Position numbers and translations under genes: made by a program. Below are positions 1 through 7,922 of a stretch of DNA of 64,000 nt, piece after piece. Numbering within the stretch: position 1 is the first letter of the stretch; every line of letters begins with the position of its first letter. Below the pieces are notes generated by a model. The model saw only the letters and a list, made by a program, of their open reading frames with translations. It was not told where the DNA came from and searched no databases. Origin of the DNA: JAAFIP01 sp043778205 (lineage in GTDB: Bacteria > Pseudomonadota > Gammaproteobacteria > Burkholderiales > Burkholderiaceae_C); the NCBI GenBank assembly GCA_043778205.1, contig JAYWGO010000177.1, positions 1 to 64,000 of the forward strand, read 5' to 3'.

Positions 1-1
1 C

Positions 2-373
2 CTGGCGCTGCTGGGCCAGGCCTCGGATGTGGATGTGGCCAAAGCCATTGGTACCACCATGCCGGTGGTGCGGGGTAAGCGCTATGCGCTGAAGATTGCG
101 GCCTACCGGCATGTGTTTTGGACTGCTGACAGGGTGGCTTTGCTGGGCACGGTGCCCGACCGGGAGCTGGCGCAAAAGCTGGGTACCAGCTTTGCTGCGG
201 TGGCCAAACGGCGCGATATTTTAAAGATCCCTGCGTTTGGCAATTGGGCCCGCAATGCCAAGCGCGCCCCGCGCTACCAAGACCCGGTATCGGGAGCTAC
301 CTGGAGCGGCTTTGCGGTGGAGCCGCAGTGGATTAAGGGCCAGGACAGGGCGCAGTTTGTGATAGGGGAGTAG
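2..373 (+). CDS. DNA-binding protein with helix-turn-helix modules and H-NS-like tail (C-terminal part)
   Basis: The reading frame is open from the window edge, so the N-terminus is missing; about 123 residues remain. Two similar modules are visible: ALLGQASDVDVAKAIG...VRGKRYALKI and ALLGTVPDRELAQKLG...VAKRRDILKI. Each looks like a small helix-turn-helix or SANT-like unit of the kind that recurs in multi-repeat DNA-binding proteins. The C-terminal stretch YQDPVSGATWSGFAVEPQWI followed by KGQDRAQFVI resembles the H-NS C-terminal DNA-binding domain (usual pattern YRDP..G.TWSGRGR.P.W), but the RGR minor-groove loop is replaced by GFAVEP. The family resemblance is seen by eye; a role in DNA binding is inferred. 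The exact function is unknown. Confidence 0.6.
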   Translation: MALLGQASDVDVAKAIGTTMPVVRGKRYALKIAAYRHVFWTADRVALLGTVPDRELAQKLGTSFAAVAKRRDILKIPAFGNWARNAKRAPRYQDPVSGATWSGFAVEPQWIKGQDRAQFVIGE

Positions 374-429
374 GTGGGAGGAGTGGGGGAGTGGAAGGTG
401 CATCGAAGAGGCTGCTAACGGGCTACTAT

Positions 430-475
430 TAATTAAATAGCTACTCATCGAGCATTTCCTTGGGCGGTAGGGCTG
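430..475 (+). repeat. Dispersed ~45-bp repeat, copy 1
   Basis: Contains GCATTTCCTTGGGCGGTAGGGC preceded by an AATAGCT-like block, the same order as the other copies. The hairpin arm is degraded (CTACTCATCGAGC instead of GCTGCTTGTGCAGC). It lies in the 296-bp gap between the first gene and maeB; nothing else was recognised there except the maeB ribosome binding site. Confidence 0.75.
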
Positions 476-669
476 TTGGCTTAAAAGGTTTTAGCCGTAA
501 GCAGTCATATTCATTTAACAACCAAAAAGTCATATCACTCCATGCCTTTTACGCATATTTGCGTATGCCGCAGGTACTGCGTGCAGGACTACAATCGCTA
601 ACCTTTACAAAAACTGACGCTGCGCGCCCCGCATGGGGGCGAAAAACAGCGGTTCAGTTGGAGACATAC

Positions 670-3015
670 ATGCCCCCTATGAACGACACCGCGTCTAGCA
701 ACTCGCCAGAAAAACGCGCCGAGCTGCGCCGCGCGGCGCTGGAATACCACCAGTACCCCACGCCGGGCAAAATCGCCATCGCTGCCACCAAACAGCTGCT
801 TAACCAGCACGACCTGGCGCTGGCCTACAGCCCAGGCGTAGCTGCACCCTGCGAAGAGATTGTCAAAGACCCCAACAACGCTTTCAAGTACACCGCACGT
901 GGTAATTTGGTGGCTGTCATCACCAACGGCACAGCAGTGTTGGGCCTGGGCGACATTGGCCCGCTGGCTTCTAAGCCGGTGATGGAAGGCAAGGCGGTTT
1001 TGTTTAAAAAGTTTGCCGGTATCGACGTGTTTGACATCGAAATCAACGAAAAGCACGACCTGGACAAGCTGGTAGACATCATCGCCTCGCTAGAGCCCAC
1101 TTTTGGCGGCATTAACCTGGAAGACATCAAGGCACCGGACTGCTTTTATGTAGAGCGCAAACTGCGCGAGCGCATGAAGATACCGGTCTTTCACGACGAC
1201 CAGCACGGCACCGCCATTGTGGTGGGTGCGGCCATTTTGAACGGCTTGAAAGTGGTGGGCAAAGACCCGAAAAAGATCAAGCTGGTAACCAGTGGCGCAG
1301 GGGCTGCCGCGCTGGCTTGTCTTGGTTTGCTGGTAAAGCTGGGCATACCGCGTGAAAATATTTTTGTCACCGACCTGGCCGGTGTGGTCTACGAAGGCCG
1401 CACCGAGCTGATGGACGAAGACAAAATTCAGTTTGCCCAAAAAACCACTGCCCGTACGCTGGCTGAGGCCATTGAGGGTGCGGATGTGTTCTTGGGCCTG
1501 TCTGCGGGCGGCGTGCTTAAGCCAGAAATGGTGAAAAAGATGGCCGCCAAGCCGCTGATTTTGGCGCTGGCCAACCCCACACCTGAGATCATGCCCGAAG
1601 AGGTGCACGCAGTGCGCAGCGATGCCATCGTCGCCACAGGCCGGACCGACTACCCCAACCAAGTGAACAACGTCTTGTGCTTTCCTTATATCTTCAGGGG
1701 CGCGCTGGACAGCGGGGCCACCACCATCACGCTAGAGATGGAAATTGCGGCAGTGCACGCCATTGCCGACTTGGCCCAGGCCGAGCAAAGCGAAGTGGTG
1801 GCGGCAGCCTACGTGGGCGAGGCGCTGGCCTTTGGCCCTGAGTATTTAATTCCCAAGCCGTTTGACCCGCGTTTAATGATGAAGATTGCCCCCGCAGTGG
1901 CGCAAGCTGCTGCTGACAGCGGTGTTGCGCTGCGACCTGTGCTGGACATGGCGGCCTACCGCGAGCGGCTGCAAAGCTTTGTCTACGCTTCGGGCACCGC
2001 CATGAAGCCGATTTTTGCCGCTGCCAAACGCGCCACCAAAAAGCGCATCGTCTACGCCGAGGGCGAAGAAGAACGCGTGCTGCGCGCCTGCCAAATTGTG
2101 GTGGACGAAGGCATCGCACGGCCCACCCTGATAGGCCGTCCGGCGGTGATCAATGAGCGGATTGAAAAGTTTGGCCTGCGCCTCAAACCCGAGCTGGACT
2201 ACGACGTAGTTAACGTAGAAAAAGACGACCGCTACCGCGACTTTTGGCAAACCTACCACCGCATGACCGAGCGCAAAGGCATTACCGCCCAAAGCGCCAA
2301 AATCGAGATGCGCCGCCGCCTGACGTTGATCGGTGCCATGATGCTGCACAAAAACTATGCCGACGGCATGATCTGCGGCACCTGGGGCACCACCGCCCTG
2401 CATTTGCACTACATTGACCAGGTGCTGGGCAAACGCCCTGGCGGCGCCACCAGCACGCCGCAAGACGTGCCCGTGTACGCCTGCATGAACGGCCTGATGC
2501 TGCCGGACCGCCAGGTCTTTTTGGTTGACACCCATGTTAACTACGACCCCACTGCCGACGAGCTGGCCGAGATCACCGTGATGGCGGCTGAAGAAATGCA
2601 GCGCTTTGGCATCCACCCCAAAGCCGCCTTGCTGTCGCACAGCAACTTTGGCTCTAGCAACCAGCCCAGCGCCATCAAGATGCGCAAGGTGCTGGAACTC
2701 TTGCGCGTGCAGGCCCCGTGGCTGGAAGTAGACGGCGAAATGCACGGCGACATTGCACTAGACCCAGCGAGTCGCACCACTATCATGCCCCGCAGCACCT
2801 TGGTGGGCGAGGCCAATCTGTTGGTGCTGCCCAACATTGATGCGGCTAATATCAGCTACAACCTGCTTAAAACCGCAGCCGGTGGCAACATTGCCATTGG
2901 CCCTGTGTTGCTAGGATGCGCCGCCCCTGTGCATATTCTCACGGCCAGCACCACAGTACGGCGTATTGTGAACATGACAGCTTTAACCGTGGCCGATGCA
3001 AACGCGGCTCGGTAA
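670..3015 (+). CDS. maeB: NADP-dependent malic enzyme, MaeB type with phosphotransacetylase-like domain
   Basis: Oxidative decarboxylation of malate to pyruvate with reduction of NAD(P); cytosolic, feeding pyruvate and NADPH to anabolism. The 781-residue product has the two-part layout of the MaeB family (E. coli MaeB is 759 residues): an N-terminal malic domain (LAYSPGVAAPCEEI, then IKAPDCFYVE and HDDQHGTAIV), a nucleotide-binding motif (TSGAGAAALACLGLL), and from about residue 440 a phosphate acetyl/butyryltransferase-like domain (EGEEERVLRA, LPNIDAANISYNLLK) that in this family is regulatory. The ATG at 670 was chosen because GGAGA lies 5 nt upstream and the family signature begins soon after it; the frame stays open back to 460 but that part is the non-conserved repeat region. 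It stands alone, not in an operon. Confidence 0.95.
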   Translation: MPPMNDTASSNSPEKRAELRRAALEYHQYPTPGKIAIAATKQLLNQHDLALAYSPGVAAPCEEIVKDPNNAFKYTARGNLVAVITNGTAVLGLGDIGPLASKPVMEGKAVLFKKFAGIDVFDIEINEKHDLDKLVDIIASLEPTFGGINLEDIKAPDCFYVERKLRERMKIPVFHDDQHGTAIVVGAAILNGLKVVGKDPKKIKLVTSGAGAAALACLGLLVKLGIPRENIFVTDLAGVVYEGRTELMDEDKIQFAQKTTARTLAEAIEGADVFLGLSAGGVLKPEMVKKMAAKPLILALANPTPEIMPEEVHAVRSDAIVATGRTDYPNQVNNVLCFPYIFRGALDSGATTITLEMEIAAVHAIADLAQAEQSEVVAAAYVGEALAFGPEYLIPKPFDPRLMMKIAPAVAQAAADSGVALRPVLDMAAYRERLQSFVYASGTAMKPIFAAAKRATKKRIVYAEGEEERVLRACQIVVDEGIARPTLIGRPAVINERIEKFGLRLKPELDYDVVNVEKDDRYRDFWQTYHRMTERKGITAQSAKIEMRRRLTLIGAMMLHKNYADGMICGTWGTTALHLHYIDQVLGKRPGGATSTPQDVPVYACMNGLMLPDRQVFLVDTHVNYDPTADELAEITVMAAEEMQRFGIHPKAALLSHSNFGSSNQPSAIKMRKVLELLRVQAPWLEVDGEMHGDIALDPASRTTIMPRSTLVGEANLLVLPNIDAANISYNLLKTAAGGNIAIGPVLLGCAAPVHILTASTTVRRIVNMTALTVADANAAR

Positions 3016-3274
3016 AGCTATGTAAAGCAGTGTGCGCTAACTTATAGATTAGAAGCGCTGCCCTAAAACCCTGCGCCCCGTGCCCTTCAAGCACGAATAC
3101 GCTTGCGTTTTTGGGCGATTTCAACGACAATAACTTTCTTGGAATTGCGGGTTAACCCGCAGCCATTAGCCCGTAATTCACCGGGTTTGTGCCAGATTCC
3201 CGAGCCGCACTGCATGTTTTTGCAGGCCTCGCCTCTAGGTAAACCCTCAAGTTACACAGCATTGGACTTTGACC

Positions 3275-3700
3275 GTGAAACGCTTTTTCGCTGCTAGCAC
3301 CTGCGCCCTGCGCACCATTTTGGTGGCGTTGGTATGGACCAGTGCCTGCACTTTGGCAGGCTTTAGCGTAGCCCAAGCTAAAACCCCTATGGCGGCAGAG
3401 GCCCTGTCGGGCAGCGGGATTGCTGTGGCGGACCTGCCCCAGCAGGGACGCGAGACTTATGCGCAAATTCTCAAAGGTGGGCCGTTTGCCTACGACAAAG
3501 ACGGCACCGTATTTGGTAACCGCGAACGTATTTTGCCAGCGCAAAAGCGCGGCTACTACCTTGAGTACACGGTAAAAACACCGTACGCCCGCACCCGGGG
3601 CGCTAAAAGAATTGTGTGTGGGGGAACCCAACCGGCAGCACCAGAGGCCTGTTACTACTCCGATGACCATTACGCCAGTTTCAAACGCATCGTTAATTGA
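3275..3700 (+). CDS. Secreted guanyl-specific ribonuclease (RNase Sa/barnase superfamily)
   Basis: Small extracellular endoribonuclease of the microbial N1/Sa family. The mature part closely follows RNase Sa: GPFAYDKDGTVFGNRERILP, then GYYLEYTV, RTRGAKRIVCGG and DDHYASF. The catalytic glutamate (E97), arginine (R112) and histidine (H132) expected from RNase Sa are all present. The N-terminus (KRFFAAS..., then a hydrophobic stretch ending ...FSVAQA) is a signal peptide, so the enzyme is predicted to leave the cytoplasm. Start is GTG at 3275; TTG at 3269 is also possible. The next gene on the same strand, 72 bp away, is a barstar-like inhibitor, which fits a ribonuclease and its cytoplasmic immunity protein. 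The use (nutrition or competition) cannot be read from the sequence. Confidence 0.88.
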   Translation: MKRFFAASTCALRTILVALVWTSACTLAGFSVAQAKTPMAAEALSGSGIAVADLPQQGRETYAQILKGGPFAYDKDGTVFGNRERILPAQKRGYYLEYTVKTPYARTRGAKRIVCGGTQPAAPEACYYSDDHYASFKRIVN

Positions 3701-3772
3701 TGCCTTGCAGCCAGCGTGACCTTGTTTGTATTTTATTTTGCCATTTTTTGTTGATAGAAAGCGGAGCGCACC

Positions 3773-4330
3773 ATGCCACTTCGTACCGTAAAACCTAATA
3801 TTGTTCAGTCTATCCGCGCACACCGCGTGGCCGACCTGCAAGCCGCCGCTACCGAGCTGGGGCACCACTTTTTGTACGCCACCTTGGGTGACGCACAATC
3901 TAAACAAGACGTGCTCGACACCATTGCGGGCCAGTTCAAGCTGGCTGCGCACTTTGGTAAAAACTACGACGCACTGTACGACTGCATGACCGACCCACTG
4001 CACAAGTCCGGCACACAGCCGGGCTTTATTGTGGTGCTAGAGCACATTCCAGCGCACGCTAAGTTTGACAAAGAAGCCCGCGAGCAGCTGATTGACATCT
4101 TCCGCGACGTGTCTGAGTACTGGAGCGACCGCAAAATCCCGTTTCGCTGCTTTTACTCGTTTGCGGTAGCCCGCGCTGCCGACGGCAAAGCTGCTGCGCC
4201 TGTGGCCGATGGCGTAGACGGTGCTGAGCCCGCAGAAAAAATGCCTACCGATAAACTGGTGGACGTGTCGCCACTGGCTTTGCGCATGAGCAGCCCGTTC
4301 AACGCAGGTTATTGGCTGAACGCAGCTTAA
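3773..4330 (+). CDS. Barstar-family ribonuclease inhibitor
   Basis: Binds and blocks the cognate barnase/Sa-type ribonuclease in the cytoplasm. The signature FGKNYDALYDCMTD (about residues 61-74) matches the barstar helix 2 region, and the two aspartates that plug the nuclease active site in barstar (Asp35 and Asp39) correspond to D66 and D70 here. At 185 residues it is about twice the size of Bacillus barstar; the extra part is C-terminal (after FRCFYSFAVARA) and of unknown role. GGAG at 3763-3766 is well spaced for the ATG at 3773. It follows the ribonuclease gene, so the two are probably co-expressed. The stop codon lies in the first unit of a 15-bp tandem repeat. Confidence 0.88.
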   Translation: MPLRTVKPNIVQSIRAHRVADLQAAATELGHHFLYATLGDAQSKQDVLDTIAGQFKLAAHFGKNYDALYDCMTDPLHKSGTQPGFIVVLEHIPAHAKFDKEAREQLIDIFRDVSEYWSDRKIPFRCFYSFAVARAADGKAAAPVADGVDGAEPAEKMPTDKLVDVSPLALRMSSPFNAGYWLNAA

Positions 4331-4378
4331 GCTAACGCAGCTTAAGCTAACGCAGTTTAAGTTAACGCAGTTTAAGCC
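4319..4378. repeat. 15-bp tandem repeat, 4 units, between convergent genes
   Basis: Four head-to-tail units of AACGCAGCTTAAGCT; the last two have GTTTAAG in place of GCTTAAG. Each unit holds the palindrome AGCTTAAGCT or a variant. The array supplies the TAA stop of the barstar gene on one strand and the TAA stop of moaC on the other, and every unit carries a TTAA. Confidence 0.9.
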
Positions 4379-4875
4379 ACAAAGCTGCCTGACTTACCGC
4401 CGTGCTTTTCCAGCAGGCGCACTTGGTTTACCACCATGCCCCGGTCTACGGCCTTGCACATGTCATAAATGGTCAGCAGGGCTATGCTGGCTGCGCACAG
4501 GGCCTCCATTTCTACGCCCGTGGGCCCGGTGGTTTCTACGCTGGCGGTGCAGGTCACGCTGGGGGGCTGGCCAGCTTCAGACATAACAAAATCTAGGGTC
4601 ACGCGCGTAAGCGCCAGCGGATGGCACAGCGGAATCAAATCGCTGGTCTTTTTGGCCGCCATAATGCCCGCTATGCGCGCAATACCCAACACGTCGCCTT
4701 TTTTGGCATGGCCTGAGGCAATCAGCGCCAGCGTACTGGCCTGCATCAGGATACAGCCTTGCACCACCGCTACGCGGTGCGTTGCAGGTTTGCCGCCCAC
4801 GTCCACCATGTGGGCATGGCCCGCGTTGTCAAAATGTGTCAGCGGACTGCCCGCTGTGTGAGAACTGTTGCCCAT
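4372..4875 (-). CDS. moaC: Cyclic pyranopterin monophosphate synthase MoaC
   Basis: Second step of molybdenum cofactor synthesis, converting the MoaA product (3',8-cyclo-7,8-dihydro-GTP) to cyclic pyranopterin monophosphate in the cytoplasm. The 167-residue length is typical. Family signatures: MVDVGGKPATHRVAVV near the N-terminus, GIMAAKKTSDLIPLCHPL with the conserved Lys and His, TGPTGVEMEAL, and MCKAVDRGM near the end. No other moa gene is next to it; it is convergent with the barstar gene and divergent from the M48 protease gene. Confidence 0.97.
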   Translation of the reverse strand: MGNSSHTAGSPLTHFDNAGHAHMVDVGGKPATHRVAVVQGCILMQASTLALIASGHAKKGDVLGIARIAGIMAAKKTSDLIPLCHPLALTRVTLDFVMSEAGQPPSVTCTASVETTGPTGVEMEALCAASIALLTIYDMCKAVDRGMVVNQVRLLEKHGGKSGSFVA

Positions 4876-5021
4876 TTTTATCGAAACCTTTGTCTATTAG
4901 TGCCATCATAAGCCCATGCGCTGCTGGCAAGCAGCCCCACAGTGTGCACAGCGCTGAGCGGCTGCAGTCTGCGCTACGCTGCATGCGGTTTCGCCAAGCA
5001 GCTTTTTTAAACTGGAATTGA

Positions 5022-6740
5022 ATGCTAAAACGGTCTCTGGCCCAAGGAAATGCTGCACGGGCAGCTATTACTTTAATAGTATGTGGTGCTTTGCTGGCAG
5101 CCGCACCCGCTGGCTTGGCGCAAAGCGGTTTGCCCCAGCTGGGGGATGGTCAAGAAATGAGTGTAGCGGCAGAGCGCAAGCTGGGCCAACGCATTGCACG
5201 GGATATTTTCCGTGACCCAGATTACATTGATGACCCGGTGGTGGGCGACTATGTGCAGCGTATTTGGCAGCCACTGATGGCCGCTGCCACCGCACGTGGC
5301 GACATACCGCCCGAGCTGGCCGAGCGCTTTGCCTGGCAAGTGATGCTGGCGCGTGACCGCAGCGTGAACGCCTTTGCACTGCCTGGCGGTTACATGGGCG
5401 TGCACCTGGGCTTGATCGCCATGGTGGGCAACCGTGACGAGCTGGCCTCGGTGCTGGCGCATGAGCTAAGCCATGTAAGCCAGCGCCATATTGCACGCAT
5501 TACCAGCCTGCAAAACCAGCAAGCCCCTTGGCTGCTGGGCGCGATGATTTTAGGGGCTTTGGCAGCGCGTAAAAACGTGGATGTGGCCAGCGCCGTGGTA
5601 ACTACCGCCCAAGCCGCCAGCATCCAAAACCAGCTTAACTTCTCGCGCGACATGGAGCGTGAGGCAGACCGTATTGGTTACCAGGTCTTGGAGCAGGCAC
5701 AATTTAACGTACAGGGCTTTGTGGGCATGTTTGACAAGCTGGCCTTGGCCAACCGTATTAACGACAACGGGAGCTTTCCGTACCTGCGCACGCACCCGCT
5801 GACCAGCGAGCGTATTGGCGATATGCAAGCCCGCTTGCAACTGGCCCCCTCCAAGCCTGCGGCCACCAGCGAGGCGGTGGCGCTAGAGCATGCCCTCATA
5901 GCCATCCGCGCGCGCCTGCTGGCCGACCCCAGCGTGGACCATCTGCGCAGCGAAGTGGCCCAAGCGCAGGCGCTGCTGCGCGCCAGCGCTGCAGGCAGCG
6001 CGTCAGTCGGTTCAGCGCCTGCAAGCCCTGCGCTTACCAGCCCAATGCCTAGTACCAGCACGGCCAAGTTGCGTAGCCCGCTGGTGCCAGCACAGCTCTA
6101 TGGTGGTGCGCTGGCTGCGCTAAAGCAGCGCGACCTGCTGCTGGCGCAGCGCTTGGCCGAGGCCGCGCTGACCGTACTTGTGGCGCGCAGTGCAGGCACC
6201 CCCGGTGTGCAAGACAGCCCGGCTGCTGCGGCCAACCCACTGCCCGATGCGCCTTTGCCTACAGGCATAGCCATGCAAACAGTGCAGCTCTTGCAAGCTG
6301 AGATTGCACTGGCCCAAAACAACCCTGCGCGCGCCCGTGCGCTGGTGCTGGCCTATGCGCAGAAAAGCCCCGTAGCGCGCCCGGTGCTGCTGCTGTGGGC
6401 GCAGGCCAGCAGCGCAGCCGACACCCCAGCGCCTGAGCGGCAAAAAGCCCTCGACGCCCTGCAGCTATGGGTGGCCCAGCAGCCCCAAGATGCCCCCGCT
6501 TGGGAGGCCTTGGCGGGTATTTACACAGCGCAAAAGCAGCCCCTGCGCGCCATTCGGGCACTGGCCGAGGCCCGCGTAGCAGTGCTTGACTACACCGCCG
6601 CGCTAGACCGGTACAAAGCCGGCCAAGAGTTGGCCAAGAGCGGGGGCAGCAGCGACTATATTGAGCTGTCCATCATTGACGCAAGGGCCCGCGCGGTGCA
6701 AGCCCTGCAGCGTGAATTTGCCAGCGACAAAGCACCCTGA
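5022..6740 (+). CDS. M48 family periplasmic metalloprotease with TPR-like C-terminal region (BepA/YfgC-like)
   Basis: Zinc metalloprotease, probably acting in outer-membrane protein quality control like E. coli BepA. HELSH (residues 147-151) inside LAHELSHVSQRH is the HEXXH zinc site, and READRIGYQVL supplies the third ligand glutamate. The C-terminal half (about 280-570) is alanine-rich and helical with repeating LLLAQRLAEAAL-like segments, as in the TPR domain of BepA. The N-terminus is a signal peptide ending about ...PAGLAQS. Oddly, its n-region and early core are encoded by a copy of the dispersed repeat (residues 6-19, LAQGNAARAAITLI). The stop codon overlaps the start of the next gene (TGATG), indicating translational coupling. 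Confidence 0.88.
   Translation: MLKRSLAQGNAARAAITLIVCGALLAAAPAGLAQSGLPQLGDGQEMSVAAERKLGQRIARDIFRDPDYIDDPVVGDYVQRIWQPLMAAATARGDIPPELAERFAWQVMLARDRSVNAFALPGGYMGVHLGLIAMVGNRDELASVLAHELSHVSQRHIARITSLQNQQAPWLLGAMILGALAARKNVDVASAVVTTAQAASIQNQLNFSRDMEREADRIGYQVLEQAQFNVQGFVGMFDKLALANRINDNGSFPYLRTHPLTSERIGDMQARLQLAPSKPAATSEAVALEHALIAIRARLLADPSVDHLRSEVAQAQALLRASAAGSASVGSAPASPALTSPMPSTSTAKLRSPLVPAQLYGGALAALKQRDLLLAQRLAEAALTVLVARSAGTPGVQDSPAAAANPLPDAPLPTGIAMQTVQLLQAEIALAQNNPARARALVLAYAQKSPVARPVLLLWAQASSAADTPAPERQKALDALQLWVAQQPQDAPAWEALAGIYTAQKQPLRAIRALAEARVAVLDYTAALDRYKAGQELAKSGGSSDYIELSIIDARARAVQALQREFASDKAP
5037..5083 (-). repeat. Dispersed repeat copy 2, inside the M48 protease signal peptide
   Basis: On the plus strand it reads GGCCCAAGGAAATGCTGCAC then GGGCAGCTATTACTTTAATAG. 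It is in frame with the protease and translates to LAQGNAARAAITLIV. The reading frame is the same one used by copy 7 in gph. Confidence 0.92.
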
Positions 6741-7222
6741 TGAAATCTACCCACTCCACTGCCATCTGCCCTTGCCGCGCGCAAACCAACACACCGCTTA
6801 GCTACGCACAGTGCTGCCAGCCCTGGCATACCGGTTGGGCTACGGGCGTGCACGCTCCCACCCCAGAGCAGCTTATGCGGGCCCGCTACAGTGCCTACGC
6901 ATTGGCCGTGAGCAGCAACCCGCAAGGCCACGCCATGCTGGACTATTTAAACGCCACCTGGCATGTGAGCACCGCGCCCAGCGACCTGGAACTGCCACCT
7001 ACCCAATGGCTGGGGCTAGAGGTGCTGCACGCAGAGCAAACCGCGCTGGCCGGTGTGGTCGAATTTATTGCACGCTGCAAGGTGGGCGGCAAAGCGCACA
7101 GGCTGCACGAAGTGAGCCGTTTTTGCGCCAGCACCGCGCCGCTAGACTGCGGCTCTAGCGCAGTGCGCTGGTGGTACATCGACGGGCATACCAGCGAAGA
7201 TGCCCAAATCCCAGCGCTTTAG
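6740..7222 (+). CDS. YchJ family protein (UPF0225) with SEC-C-type zinc motif
   Basis: 160 residues. The N-terminal cysteine cluster CPC...YAQCCQPWHTG is the SEC-C-like metal-binding motif of the YchJ family, followed by the conserved TPEQLMRARYSAYALA segment and a C-terminal W-rich half (WLGLEVLHAEQT, RWWYIDG). The biochemical role of YchJ is not established; the fold is NTF2-like. The start overlaps the stop of the upstream protease gene. The stop (7220-7222) overlaps by three bases the stop of the convergent BLUF-like gene. Confidence 0.85.
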   Translation: MKSTHSTAICPCRAQTNTPLSYAQCCQPWHTGWATGVHAPTPEQLMRARYSAYALAVSSNPQGHAMLDYLNATWHVSTAPSDLELPPTQWLGLEVLHAEQTALAGVVEFIARCKVGGKAHRLHEVSRFCASTAPLDCGSSAVRWWYIDGHTSEDAQIPAL

Positions 7223-7644
7223 CTTGGCTCTAGCCAAGGCAGCGCATCTTCTACACTGGTATGCCACACCTGCGAAGCCGATGAATGGCGGCGCAAATCG
7301 TTTAAAAAAGCCGCCATCTGCAGTGGCGTGGCATCGGCTTGCCAGCCCAGGCGACGCTGGGGAAACAGGCGCTGTTTGGCGTGCTTGTTGCTCATCAGCA
7401 CCTGCCAGGTGCGCGGACGGCCATGCGTTTGAATAGAGCCTAGCAAAGCTTCAACTTGCGCCTGGTCGCCTTCTAGCAAGCACAGCCAGCGGTCATGTCC
7501 GGCCACGGCCATGCCCGTGATGCTGCTGGCGTGGCTGCGCAGGGCAGTTTGCTGCGTCCAGGCGTGGATATCCGCAGCCGATGTTAAGAGATTGTTAACA
7601 CTTAAAAAAACCGATGCATGAATCTGCTGTGTGGCGCGCACCAT
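7219..7644 (-). CDS. BLUF-like protein, apparently lacking the photoactive residues
   Basis: 141 residues with the overall BLUF (blue light using flavin) layout: an N-terminal strand, SSITGMAVAG in place of GITGLL, WLCLLEGDQAQVEALLGSI in place of FLQVLEG...V..Y..I, then RLFPQRRLGW. The residues that make BLUF domains light-responsive appear changed by eye: the N-terminal Tyr (Y.S motif) reads FLSV, the flavin-contacting Asn pair before ITG reads SH, and the Gln before LEG is Cys. Flavin binding and light sensing are therefore doubtful; it may be a structural or protein-binding relic of the family. There is no effector domain. It is convergent with the YchJ gene. Confidence 0.7.
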   Translation of the reverse strand: MVRATQQIHASVFLSVNNLLTSAADIHAWTQQTALRSHASSITGMAVAGHDRWLCLLEGDQAQVEALLGSIQTHGRPRTWQVLMSNKHAKQRLFPQRRLGWQADATPLQMAAFLNDLRRHSSASQVWHTSVEDALPWLEPS

Positions 7645-7922
7645 AACGGCAATAAGGGGTCATTGCAAACCCAGGCGCGCTTGCAATGTTTCTTTTGTGG
7701 TGTAGATTTAAGCGGCCTTGCCCTATGCTTGCATTCTGTGTTTTTGGCATATATAAATATAAGTTCCACAGTCGCTGTAGCTACGCAAATACTTTAGTTC
7801 ATATAGACTGTGCGAAAAATCACGTTAGGGCATTTTTACCACTTACAAAGTAAGCTACCTAGCTGCACCGCGTTGTTGCCGTCAAAACAACATAACGTCA
7901 AAAATAGTAATTCTTAAGTACT

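Noticed and set aside
460..669. Longer start for maeB giving 70 more residues
   Set aside because: The segment is the dispersed repeat and non-conserved leader; GGAGA and the family start favour 670.
1873..2745. Long open frame antisense to maeB (290 codons)
   Set aside because: Lies fully opposite a clear conserved gene; composition is a mirror of maeB codon bias (GC-rich third positions), no family signature.
3152..4003. Antisense open frame (283 codons) across the ribonuclease and barstar genes
   Set aside because: Overlaps two well-supported genes and shows no recognisable domain.
4319..4378. CRISPR-like array
   Set aside because: Units are 15 bp, directly adjacent without unique spacers; a simple tandem repeat.
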